In this document: positions 7,766-14,537 of the stretch, piece by piece
Numbering within the stretch: position 1 is the stretch's first letter
How the letters are laid out: every line of letters begins with the position of its first letter
Assembly: GCA_937911045.1 (NCBI GenBank)
Contig: CALEPX010000088.1
Location: 1 to 14,628, forward strand
Source of the DNA: an uncultured Fretibacterium sp.
GTDB lineage: Bacteria > Synergistota > Synergistia > Synergistales > Aminobacteriaceae
Direction of reading: 5' to 3'
Length of the DNA stretch: 14,628 bases
Notes under the pieces: model-generated
The model's database searches: none
What the model was told of the DNA's origin: nothing
The model's input: the letters and a program-made list of their open reading frames with translations, nothing else
Program-made: the position numbers and the translations under genes

Positions 7766-7771
7766 TATAAT
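7766..7771 (+). promoter_or_regulatory. -10 element of the sugar operon promoter
   Basis: A perfect TATAAT predicts a start near 7778 and a leader of about 32 nt with the kinase GGAGG. No good -35 is visible at 16-18 nt spacing (7743-7748 reads TCGCGC), which would fit a promoter that depends on an activator or is weak. Confidence 0.5.
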
Positions 7772-7809
7772 TATATGCGAATTTTACTGGAAAATTGGAG
7801 GCGAAATAT

Positions 7810-8757
7810 ATGGTTGATGTATATTCAATCGGAGAAATGGTGATAGATTTTATCCCCGGTTCTGAGGATGCAAGTTATATTCGCAAGGCCGGCGGAGCTC
7901 CTGCAAACGTGGCGATTGCTGTTGCGAAAAACGGGCTTAAAGCGTCAATGTGTTGCAAAGTCGGTGATGACAATTTCGGACATTTCCTGATGAATACGCT
8001 CGCAGATTTTGGAGTTGAAGCAGCTTGCAAGGAACTTTCGACGGACGCGGTTACGACGATGGCGTTTGTTACGTTGATGGAAGATGGCGAAAGGGTTTTC
8101 ACATTTGCGCGCAAACCCGGGGCTGATATGCTGCTGCAGGAAGACGACGTGAAAGAATCTGATATTGAGGAAGCTGCGATAATTCACGCGGGGTCATGTT
8201 CACTTTCCGCGAAACCAGAATCCGATGCGACGATTAAAGCTATGAGACTCGGACATGAGAAAGGCAAACTCGTTAGCTTTGACGTAAATTATCGTAACCT
8301 GATGTGGAACAATAATATGGATGCGTGTGTTGCCGCGATCAAGAATATTTTGCAGTATGTTGACCTGCTGAAATTATCCGGCGAAGAAATTGACATGATG
8401 GGCGGCGAAGAGAATCTCCCGAAATTAATGAAGGAATATAACATTGCCGTAATCATTGAAACTTTGGGGTCACGTGGCGCGCAGGCGTTTTTCGGCGATG
8501 AAGTTGTGAAAGTTTCCGGACATAGAGTGAAAGCAGTTGACGCGACAGGTTGCGGTGATGCTTTTTGGGGAGCGTTTCTGTCGAAGCTGAGAATCATGAA
8601 CGTGTCAAAAATTTCGGATATTAGCGGAAATATTTTGAAATCCGCGATGGAGTACGGGAATATTTCTGGTTGCATTTGCGTGCAGTCAAAAGGTGCGATT
8701 GCGGCAATACCAACTCGCGAACAAATCGAGCAATATATGCAGCTACATTTGCAATAG
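7810..8757 (+). CDS. PfkB-family sugar kinase (fructokinase-like)
   Basis: Start ATG 7810 has GGAGG at 7797-7801 with 8-nt spacing, giving 315 aa, normal for ribokinase-fold kinases; a TTG at 7795 overlaps that site and is rejected. The N-terminal sugar-binding signature is AGGAPANVAIAVAKNG at 27-42, followed by KVGDDNFG at 50-57, FDVNYR at 157-162, and the C-terminal ATP/anion-hole signature DATGCGDAFWG at 244-254 with the catalytic base Asp250. Family members phosphorylate fructose, ribose, tagatose-6-phosphate, 2-keto-3-deoxygluconate and others. GGAPANVA and overall resemblance favour a fructokinase-like ketohexose 6-kinase, but the substrate is not provable. The anion hole reads GCGD where GAGD is usual. 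As first gene of the sugar operon it likely phosphorylates the ketose made by the isomerase encoded at 11139-11822. Confidence 0.9.
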   Translation: MVDVYSIGEMVIDFIPGSEDASYIRKAGGAPANVAIAVAKNGLKASMCCKVGDDNFGHFLMNTLADFGVEAACKELSTDAVTTMAFVTLMEDGERVFTFARKPGADMLLQEDDVKESDIEEAAIIHAGSCSLSAKPESDATIKAMRLGHEKGKLVSFDVNYRNLMWNNNMDACVAAIKNILQYVDLLKLSGEEIDMMGGEENLPKLMKEYNIAVIIETLGSRGAQAFFGDEVVKVSGHRVKAVDATGCGDAFWGAFLSKLRIMNVSKISDISGNILKSAMEYGNISGCICVQSKGAIAAIPTREQIEQYMQLHLQ

Positions 8758-8765
8758 TGTAATAT

Positions 8766-8790
8766 AAATAGAATAGAATCGAATCGAATC
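8766..8790. repeat. Pentamer tandem repeat directly before the epimerase start codon
   Basis: The 25 nt read as five pentamers, AAATA, GAATA, then GAATC three times, and end exactly at the ATG of the next gene. They occupy the place where a Shine-Dalgarno would be expected, and none is present. Confidence 0.6.
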
Positions 8791-9480
8791 ATGATCTGGA
8801 ATGAAAAGTGCATAATTTCGCCGTCATTAATTTGCCTGGACATGTGCAATCTTGAAACTCAAGCGAAAATTCTCGAAGAAAATAATATCAAGATGCTTCA
8901 CGTTGATATTCTCGACGGACATTTCAGCCCATCAATGCCGCTGGGACTTGATACGGTGCGACAGTTGCGCGCGAAAACAAGTCTGGAATTTGATTGCCAC
9001 GTTATGACAACTGAGCAGGATTATTTTGTGAACGAGCTTCTGGATATTGGCGTGTCGCAGATAACTTTTCACGCGGAAACTCAGCCGCATATCGACGGAA
9101 TGTTAAACCGGATTCATTCGCACGGTGTGAGAGCTGGAGTTGCTCTTAAACCAGCGACGCCGCTATCTACGCTTGATTACGTTCTTGAGAAATGCGATTG
9201 TGTGTTGCTGATGCTGATTAATCCGGGTTATGCGTTCGTGAAAAATGAGAAGCAGGTCAGCTATGCAGATCGCAAAATTCAGGATTTGCGCAGAATGATC
9301 AACGAGCGGAATTTGCATACGAAAATCGAACTTGACGGCAGGATTTCAACCCAGAATATTCGCGATTGGGGAAGGGATTCTGCCGATATTTTTGTGACGG
9401 GCAGCACGTGTTTGAAGCGCGATAATCTGGCGCAGAGTTTGCGAGATTTGAACGTGTTAAGAGAGAGTGTATTATCATGA
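8791..9480 (+). CDS. Ribulose-phosphate / allulose-6-phosphate 3-epimerase family protein
   Basis: A 229-aa TIM barrel of the RPE/AlsE family, which inverts C3 of ketose phosphates through a metal-bound enediolate. The catalytic and metal set is complete: Ser10 in ISPSL, His37 and Asp39 in HVDILDGHF, His70 in DCHVM, and Asp182 in ELDGR. HSHGVRAGVALKPATPLSTLDYVL at about 109-132 is strongly family-like. The phosphate-binding loops differ from ordinary RPE: NPGYAFVKNE replaces NPGFGGQ (144-153), and DGRIS replaces DGGVN (182-186). That makes a housekeeping pentose-phosphate role less likely and a specialised ketohexose phosphate more likely (inference). The ATG has no Shine-Dalgarno and follows a pentamer repeat 33 nt after the kinase. 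Its stop overlaps the next start as ATGA (9477-9480), so the pair is coupled. Confidence 0.88.
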   Translation: MIWNEKCIISPSLICLDMCNLETQAKILEENNIKMLHVDILDGHFSPSMPLGLDTVRQLRAKTSLEFDCHVMTTEQDYFVNELLDIGVSQITFHAETQPHIDGMLNRIHSHGVRAGVALKPATPLSTLDYVLEKCDCVLLMLINPGYAFVKNEKQVSYADRKIQDLRRMINERNLHTKIELDGRISTQNIRDWGRDSADIFVTGSTCLKRDNLAQSLRDLNVLRESVLS

Positions 9481-10055
9481 GTGAGAATTTTGCGGAGAAA
9501 TATTCAAAGGCGCGTTCGGATGTAATTGCTGAGATTGACAGAACGCTCGCAAGCATAGATCCGGATCAGATTCAGAAGCTTTGTGACGAAATTCTCAAGG
9601 CGAGAAAAGTTTTTCTGGTCGGAGTCGGGCGCGTAATGCTGGCGTTGCAGTGCGTGTGTAAGAGACTTGCGCATTTGGGAATAGATTCACATTACGTCGG
9701 CGAAATAACAGAACCGGCAATTACGAAAGATGATTTATTAATCGTTGGCTCTGGCTCAGGTGCTTCGTTGTTCCCGTTGGGGATTGCGAGAAAGGCGCGT
9801 GCGATTGCTAATTGCAGAATCGTTCATATCGGCTCGAATCCGAACAGCGAAATGAAAAATATTTCGGATCTTATGGTCAGGATTCCGGTGCGAACGAAAT
9901 TTTATCTCGATGATGAAGTAGAATCGTGCCAGCCAATGACGAGTTTGTTTGAACAGAGTGTGTTATTACTTGGCGATATTATTGCGAAGATGATTATCGA
10001 AGATCGCAACTTGAACATGAAAGATCTTTGGCAATATCACGCGAATTTGGAATAA
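9477..10055 (+). CDS. SIS-domain sugar-phosphate isomerase, 6-phospho-3-hexuloisomerase-like
   Basis: The 192-aa protein is a single SIS domain. KVFLVGVGRVMLALQCVCKRLAHLG at 44-68 corresponds to the first phosphosugar-binding strand-helix. DDLLIVGSGSGAS at 85-97 carries the Ser-rich phosphate loop, and IGSNPNSEMKNISD at 118-131 is typical. FEQSVLLLGDIIAKM and the C-terminal HANLE (188-192) closely resemble the PHI family, which isomerises D-arabino-hex-3-ulose 6-phosphate to fructose 6-phosphate. PHI normally accompanies hexulose-6-phosphate synthase; here the partner gene, joined by an ATGA overlap, is an epimerase-type barrel instead. Other SIS activities (arabinose-5-phosphate, allose-6-phosphate isomerase) cannot be excluded. 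GRVM replaces the common GRSG in the first loop. Confidence 0.85.
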   Translation: MSENFAEKYSKARSDVIAEIDRTLASIDPDQIQKLCDEILKARKVFLVGVGRVMLALQCVCKRLAHLGIDSHYVGEITEPAITKDDLLIVGSGSGASLFPLGIARKARAIANCRIVHIGSNPNSEMKNISDLMVRIPVRTKFYLDDEVESCQPMTSLFEQSVLLLGDIIAKMIIEDRNLNMKDLWQYHANLE

Positions 10056-10070
10056 TGGCAGGTGTGTTAC

Positions 10071-11120
10071 GTGAACAAGAATGATATTTTGAAACGTGTC
10101 GGGAATATTCAGCAGTTGGCGTACGTTCGCGCGATTGAATATTCAGAGGGACGCAGCTCGGGTTTGAAAGCGTTTGATATTAAGAACGGCAAATTATCGT
10201 TGCGTGCGTTGGTTGATAAGGCTCTCGATGTCAGCGAATTTTCTTACGCGGGAGTGAATATAAATTTTCTGTCGAAGCCGGGATTGCAGGGGCTCGGGCA
10301 TTATGACACGAACGGAGCAGAAGCAGGTCGCAGCATAATGGGCGGATTATTTTTCACGGCAGGTCTTGAACATTTCGGCGCGCCATGTAACGTCGACGGC
10401 ATAGATTATCCGATGCACGGCAGAATGCGTTCGACACCGGCGGAACATGTTTCGAGTGATGCGTTCTGGAACGGTGAAGATTACGTTTTGCGAGTTTCCG
10501 GTGAAATGCGCGAGGCTGCGTTATTCGGAGAAAATCTGGTTTTGCGCCGCACGATTGAGACGATTTATGGCTCAAAGACTTTCACGTTGACGGACGAATT
10601 TGAGAATCAGGCGTTCAGAGATGAAGTCATGATGCTGCTGTATCATATTAATTTGGGTTTCCCGTTCTTGGACGAGGATTCGAGATTTTATATCCCGACA
10701 AAGAAAATTACACCGCGAAATTCTGACGCAGAAGGACACGAAGCCGATTATAATAAGATGGAAGCTCCGAAAGATAACGAACCTGAATATGTCTTCCTGC
10801 ACGAATTGAAAACAGAAGCGAATCTTGACACGCAGGTTCTGGCGGTGAATCCGAATCTGAAACTGGGCTTGAAAATCTCATGGAATGCGAAATATCTGCC
10901 GTGTTTCATGCAATGGAAGTCGATTGCGTCCGGTGATTACGTTGTTGGACTTGAGCCGGCAAATTCACTCGTTCACGGTCGCAAATGGTACGTTGATAAT
11001 AATCAGGAGCTGCACAAGATTAAACCGTTTGGACGCGAGAAAAATGTTTTGCAGTTTACGGTTCTTGATGGTGAGAATGAAATTAACGACGCGATTTCTG
11101 CGTTTGAGAAAAAATTTTAG
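10071..11120 (+). CDS. DUF4432-family aldose-1-epimerase-like protein
   Basis: The 349-aa protein belongs to the galactose-mutarotase-like beta-sandwich superfamily, DUF4432 branch (E. coli YphB-like), generally thought to bind free sugars and presumed to interconvert anomers. Visible features: GGLFFTAGLEHFGAP at about 91-105, PMHGR at 114-118 with the family His, LYHINLGFPFLDEDSRFYIP in the middle, and GLEPANS near residue 300 with a candidate catalytic Glu. I prefer GTG 10071, which has AGGTG 6 nt upstream; GTG 10062 would add three residues. It lies 15 nt after the SIS gene and 18 nt before the isomerase gene, which fits mutarotation of the sugar just before isomerisation. Biochemical function in this branch is poorly known. 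Confidence 0.82.
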   Translation: MNKNDILKRVGNIQQLAYVRAIEYSEGRSSGLKAFDIKNGKLSLRALVDKALDVSEFSYAGVNINFLSKPGLQGLGHYDTNGAEAGRSIMGGLFFTAGLEHFGAPCNVDGIDYPMHGRMRSTPAEHVSSDAFWNGEDYVLRVSGEMREAALFGENLVLRRTIETIYGSKTFTLTDEFENQAFRDEVMMLLYHINLGFPFLDEDSRFYIPTKKITPRNSDAEGHEADYNKMEAPKDNEPEYVFLHELKTEANLDTQVLAVNPNLKLGLKISWNAKYLPCFMQWKSIASGDYVVGLEPANSLVHGRKWYVDNNQELHKIKPFGREKNVLQFTVLDGENEINDAISAFEKKF

Positions 11121-11138
11121 TAACGAGGAGTTTTGGTA

Positions 11139-11822
11139 ATGAAGCGATCAGAGATTAACAAGTGTATCAAGGAATTTGAGGGACTTTTGAAGAAGCATTG
11201 TTTCGAGTTGCCGCCGTTTTTGAGCTTCACGCCCGAAGAATGGCAGACGAAAGGTCACGAATACGATGAAGTTCGTGATAACGCTCTTGGCTGGGATATT
11301 ACGGATTATGGCGAGGGACATTTTGAGACGAAAGGTCTGTATTTGATCACGATAAGAAATGGCAACGTTCATAACCCGAAATATACGAAAACTTACGCCG
11401 AGAAAATCATGATGCTAAAAGAAGGACAAGTCTCGCCGAATCATTTTCACTGGAAGAAAATGGAAGATATTATTAACAGAGGCGGCGGAAATGTCGTGTT
11501 CAAGCTTTGGAACGCCGATCGAAAAACTGAGCAGCCGTTAGATACTGATGTCGAGATTTTTTCGGACGGTCGCAAATACACGGTCAAAGCTGGTTCAGAT
11601 GTAATTTTGAAGCCCGGTGAATCACTTTCGCTTTACCCGTATTATTATCACGAGTTCAGGATTCAACCCGGGACTGGTTACGCGATAATCGGTGAAGTTT
11701 CGATGTGCAATGACGACAACACTGATAATAGATTCTTCGAGCCTTTGGGAAGATTTCCGACGATTGAAGAGGACGAGCCTCCATACAGGTTACTTTGCAC
11801 GGAGTATCCTGCCGCAAAATAA
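11139..11822 (+). CDS. D-lyxose/D-mannose-family ketol-isomerase (cupin)
   Basis: The 227-aa protein is full length for the D-lyxose isomerase family and matches it throughout: MKRSEIN at the start, NALGWDITDYG at 48-58, the metal-binding cupin motif NHFHWKKMEDIINRGGG at 101-117 (His102, His104, Glu109), the fourth ligand His171 in YYYHEF, and DDNTDNRF at 192-199 followed by RFPTIEEDEPP. Family members are Mn-dependent and interconvert D-lyxose with D-xylulose and D-mannose with D-fructose. Start ATG 11139 has GAGGAG at 11125-11130 with 8-nt spacing; a TTG two codons upstream lacks support. In this operon it most likely turns an imported aldose into the ketose for the PfkB kinase. Confidence 0.93.
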   Translation: MKRSEINKCIKEFEGLLKKHCFELPPFLSFTPEEWQTKGHEYDEVRDNALGWDITDYGEGHFETKGLYLITIRNGNVHNPKYTKTYAEKIMMLKEGQVSPNHFHWKKMEDIINRGGGNVVFKLWNADRKTEQPLDTDVEIFSDGRKYTVKAGSDVILKPGESLSLYPYYYHEFRIQPGTGYAIIGEVSMCNDDNTDNRFFEPLGRFPTIEEDEPPYRLLCTEYPAAK

Positions 11823-11833
11823 TTAGTGCAAGA

Positions 11834-11857
11834 TTTGAATTTGAATTTGAATTTGAA
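11834..11857. repeat. TTTGAA x4 tandem hexamer before the ABC ATPase gene
   Basis: Four exact copies of TTTGAA lie between the isomerase stop and the AAGGAG ribosome-binding site (11862-11867) of the transporter ATPase, whose GTG start follows 10 nt later. A change in copy number would alter the leader length by 6 nt steps without touching the site itself. Confidence 0.75.
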
Positions 11858-11877
11858 ATGGAAGGAGCAATATTATT

Positions 11878-13398
11878 GTGAGCGATTATGTAGTTACGAT
11901 GGAACACGTTACGAAGACGTTTCCGGGTGTTAAAGCTCTCGACGATGTTCAGCTGCATTTGTTGCCCGGACGCGTTATGGCGTTGCTGGGTGAGAATGGC
12001 GCAGGGAAATCGACACTCATGAAGATTCTTTCGGGCGTTTACACGAGAGATTCAGGTGACATTACGATTTTCGGGCAAAAAATCGAGGGTGACTTGAACA
12101 CAAAACAAGCTCAGGCTCTCGGAGTTGCGATAATTCATCAGGAGCTGAACATGTGCCAGCATTTGACGGTCGCAGCGAATATGTTCCTGGGACGCGAAAT
12201 AACCAAGGGCGGCAGACTTGACAACGCAGAAATGAATCGTCAGGCAGTCGAGCAATTAGCCAAACTCGGAATACATGATCTTGATCCTGAAGAATCCGTC
12301 GGGAATTTAACAGTCGGTCGCCAGCAAATGGTCGAGATCGCAAAAGCATTGTTGATTAACGCGAAAGTTCTTGTAATGGATGAGCCGTCAAGTTCGTTAT
12401 CGAATGCGGAAATCGTCGAGATGTTCAGGATTGTTCGTGAGTTGAAAGCAATGGGAACAGCGATCGTGTATATCAGCCACAGGTTGCAGGAATTGCATCA
12501 CATTGTTGACGACGTTACGATTATGAGAGACGGCAAATATATAACAGAAGGCAAATTCGAGGACTTCACGATGGATCAGATTATTGCGAACATGGTCGGT
12601 CACGAGGTCAAAAATCAATTCCCAAGAGAGACAGTTCCAAAGGGCAAGAAAATTCTCGAAGTCAGACACCTGAATGCCGGCAGAATGGTCAAAGACGTCA
12701 GCTTTGAAGTTTACGAGGGCGAAGTTTTGGGATTCTCCGGACTTGTTGGAGCTGGCAGAACTGAAACTATGCGCGCAATTTTCGGAGCAGATCGCAAAGA
12801 CAGCGGTGAAATTCTTCTTGACGGAAAGCCGCTCGAAATAAAAGATCCGGGGTCGTCGATTCGCCACGGTGTAGTTCTTGCGCCGGAAGATCGTAAAAAA
12901 GAAGGACTATGCACGAAACTTACGATTAGAGATAATATTGCGTTACCCAATCTTGATATAATTACGTTCGGAAGTTTGACGGGAAAAATCAATCGCAAAA
13001 TTGAGGACGAAATGATCGAGAAGGGCAAGAGTTCGCTGACGATTAAGATGTCCGGAGCTGATTCCGAAGCTGGCAGTCTGTCGGGCGGAAATCAGCAGAA
13101 AGTCGTCGTCGCAAAATGGCTGGCGCGTCAATCACGGGTAATTATTTTCGATGAACCTACACGCGGAATTGACGTTGCCGCTAAAGTCGAGATTTATGAT
13201 ATTATCAACGAATTGAAGAAGCATGGTGTCGGTGTTATTATTGTTTCGTCGGAGTTGCCGGAAGTTATGGGAATTTCGGATCGCATAATCGTCATGTGTA
13301 ACGGCAGAATCACCGGAGAAGTTGATCCCAGACACACGTCAGAAGAAGAGATCATGACCTACGCGACGCAATTTGGAGATAACGCAGTCGCATCGTAA
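11878..13398 (+). CDS. Sugar ABC importer ATPase, duplicated (RbsA/XylG/MglA type)
   Basis: The 506-aa protein contains two ABC domains, as in ribose/xylose/galactose importers. Domain 1 has Walker A GENGAGKST at 38-46, Q-loop Gln88 in IIHQEL, the signature region NLTVGRQQMVEIAKAL at 143-158, Walker B VLVMDE at 164-169 and switch His201. Domain 2 has the degenerate Walker A GLVGAGRTE at 288-296 normal for this family, LSGGNQQK at 401-408 and VIIFDEPTRGID at 421-432. Domain 1 has DEPSSSLS where DEPTSALT is common. The GTG start is supported by AAGGAG. It energises the adjacent permease on the cytoplasmic face; the substrate cannot be told from this subunit. The downstream catabolic enzyme set implies a pentose or hexose. 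Confidence 0.95.
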   Translation: MSDYVVTMEHVTKTFPGVKALDDVQLHLLPGRVMALLGENGAGKSTLMKILSGVYTRDSGDITIFGQKIEGDLNTKQAQALGVAIIHQELNMCQHLTVAANMFLGREITKGGRLDNAEMNRQAVEQLAKLGIHDLDPEESVGNLTVGRQQMVEIAKALLINAKVLVMDEPSSSLSNAEIVEMFRIVRELKAMGTAIVYISHRLQELHHIVDDVTIMRDGKYITEGKFEDFTMDQIIANMVGHEVKNQFPRETVPKGKKILEVRHLNAGRMVKDVSFEVYEGEVLGFSGLVGAGRTETMRAIFGADRKDSGEILLDGKPLEIKDPGSSIRHGVVLAPEDRKKEGLCTKLTIRDNIALPNLDIITFGSLTGKINRKIEDEMIEKGKSSLTIKMSGADSEAGSLSGGNQQKVVVAKWLARQSRVIIFDEPTRGIDVAAKVEIYDIINELKKHGVGVIIVSSELPEVMGISDRIIVMCNGRITGEVDPRHTSEEEIMTYATQFGDNAVAS

Positions 13399-13472
13399 GT
13401 CGGCTATTTAAGAATCGCAATTTAATTTTAATCACTAAGGCAAATTTGAAAATTACAAGGGAGAGTTCCAAA

Positions 13473-14471
13473 ATGGAGAATAAAAAGCGCAGTTTTCTTT
13501 CAAAACCCGGAGTTGCTTCAGTTTTAACGGCGTTCATCGGAGTTATCGTTCTGATGGTAATATTCGCAATGATGAACCCGAATTTTATCAAGCGTAATAA
13601 TTTGATGTCACTGGCACGTTCGATCTGTCCGTATTTGCTGGTTGGAATCGGTCAAGGCATTGTGTGTATAACGGGAAATATCGATCTTTCAATCGGCTCG
13701 GTTTTGGGAATGTCAGCGATGATTTCGGCAACGCTTGTCTGCAATGGAATGAACGTTATTCTTGCGATTATAATTGACTTGATCGCGTGTTTGCTTGTCG
13801 GATTCTCGAACGGTGTATTAGTCGGAAAATTCAAGTTGCCGCCATTCATTGGGACATTGGGAACGATGACGATATGCCGCGGAATTGCCCAGCTCGTGAA
13901 TAATAATTATAATACGGGCGATATTGGCACTGGAGGCTTGAAAGATTTATTCAGAGATACGTTCTATTACGGGCGAGTTGGCTATGTTTATTACGGAGTT
14001 GTTATTTGCCTGATAATCTGGGCGATATTCTGGTACTTGATGAGTTACACTGCGACTGGACGGCACATTTACGCAATCGGTTCGAATGTTGACGCTGCGA
14101 GATTATCCGGTGTTGACGTTTTCAAGACAACTACGACGGCATATGTGATTTCGGCTTTCTGTTCGTTCATGGCAGGATTAATCACGATGGCGGCGGCTGG
14201 CATGGGTTCGATGCAGGCTGGAATGAGCTACGAAATGTACGGAGTTGCTGCGGCGGTTATAGGCGGAATTTCAACGTTAGGCGGCAGTGGTTTGTTAGTC
14301 GGAGTTATCGCTGGTGCATCAGTCTGGGCGATTTTGCAGAACGGCTTAACTCTCGCGAATGTTCCTGTTGCTATGCGTAATATAATCATTGGAATTATCG
14401 TTGTCGCGTGCGTATTATTTGATATTATGAGACGCAACGGCATGATCGGCGCAAAGAAAAAGGCTGCATAG
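13473..14471 (+). CDS. Sugar ABC importer permease (RbsC/XylH type)
   Basis: The start is taken at ATG 13473 with AAGGGAG at 13457-13463 and 9-nt spacing, giving 332 aa; a TTG at 13446 would precede that site. The protein is largely hydrophobic, with about eight to ten predicted membrane segments. Family hallmarks are NIDLSIGSVLGMSAM at 69-83, GTLGTMTICRGIA at 127-139, AIGSNVDAARLSGVDV at 201-216 and the cytoplasmic coupling region GVAAAVIGGISTLGGSG at 257-273. It is expected to form a homodimer in the inner membrane with the ATPase encoded 74 nt upstream. A lysine-rich C-terminus (AKKKAA) is predicted to be cytoplasmic. Its stop codon lies in the left arm of a stem-loop that separates it from the binding-protein gene. 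Confidence 0.94.
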   Translation: MENKKRSFLSKPGVASVLTAFIGVIVLMVIFAMMNPNFIKRNNLMSLARSICPYLLVGIGQGIVCITGNIDLSIGSVLGMSAMISATLVCNGMNVILAIIIDLIACLLVGFSNGVLVGKFKLPPFIGTLGTMTICRGIAQLVNNNYNTGDIGTGGLKDLFRDTFYYGRVGYVYYGVVICLIIWAIFWYLMSYTATGRHIYAIGSNVDAARLSGVDVFKTTTTAYVISAFCSFMAGLITMAAAGMGSMQAGMSYEMYGVAAAVIGGISTLGGSGLLVGVIAGASVWAILQNGLTLANVPVAMRNIIIGIIVVACVLFDIMRRNGMIGAKKKAA

Positions 14472-14492
14472 ACTGTGTGAAAATCATAGTCT
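14470..14492 (+). promoter_or_regulatory. Intercistronic stem-loop between permease and binding-protein genes
   Basis: AGACTGTG (14470-14477) pairs with CATAGTCT (14485-14492) over 8 bp, including one G-U, around a 7-nt loop. The stem includes the last two bases of the permease stop. The T run begins only about 12 nt later, so it is not a canonical terminator; it could protect upstream mRNA or cause partial read-through. Confidence 0.45.
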
Positions 14493-14537
14493 CAGTAAAT
14501 AAATATTTTTTAATAAACTAATCGGAGGTTTGTAGTT

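Noticed and set aside
8289..8849. 186-codon minus-strand open frame, the longest antisense frame here
   Set aside because: It overlaps the kinase 3' end, the gap and the epimerase start; its open length follows from the codon bias of the kinase. No motif or ribosome-binding site seen.
8791..10055. Ribulose monophosphate formaldehyde-fixation module
   Set aside because: The barrel has RPE metal motifs (HVDILDGHF, DCHVM), not those of hexulose-6-phosphate synthase.
9477..11822. Sulfoquinovose or apiose degradation as the operon function
   Set aside because: No sulfo-sugar lyase, transaldolase, transketolase or sulfonate exporter is visible, and each enzyme fits ordinary sugar-phosphate families better.
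11858..11881. Seven-codon mini-ORF (MEGAILL) ending in TGA that overlaps the GTG start of the ABC ATPase gene
   Set aside because: It contains the AAGGAG site as coding sequence and has no ribosome-binding site of its own; most likely chance, although leader-peptide coupling cannot be fully excluded.
12397..12867. 156-codon minus-strand open frame
   Set aside because: Antisense to the ABC ATPase; no domain, no promoter.
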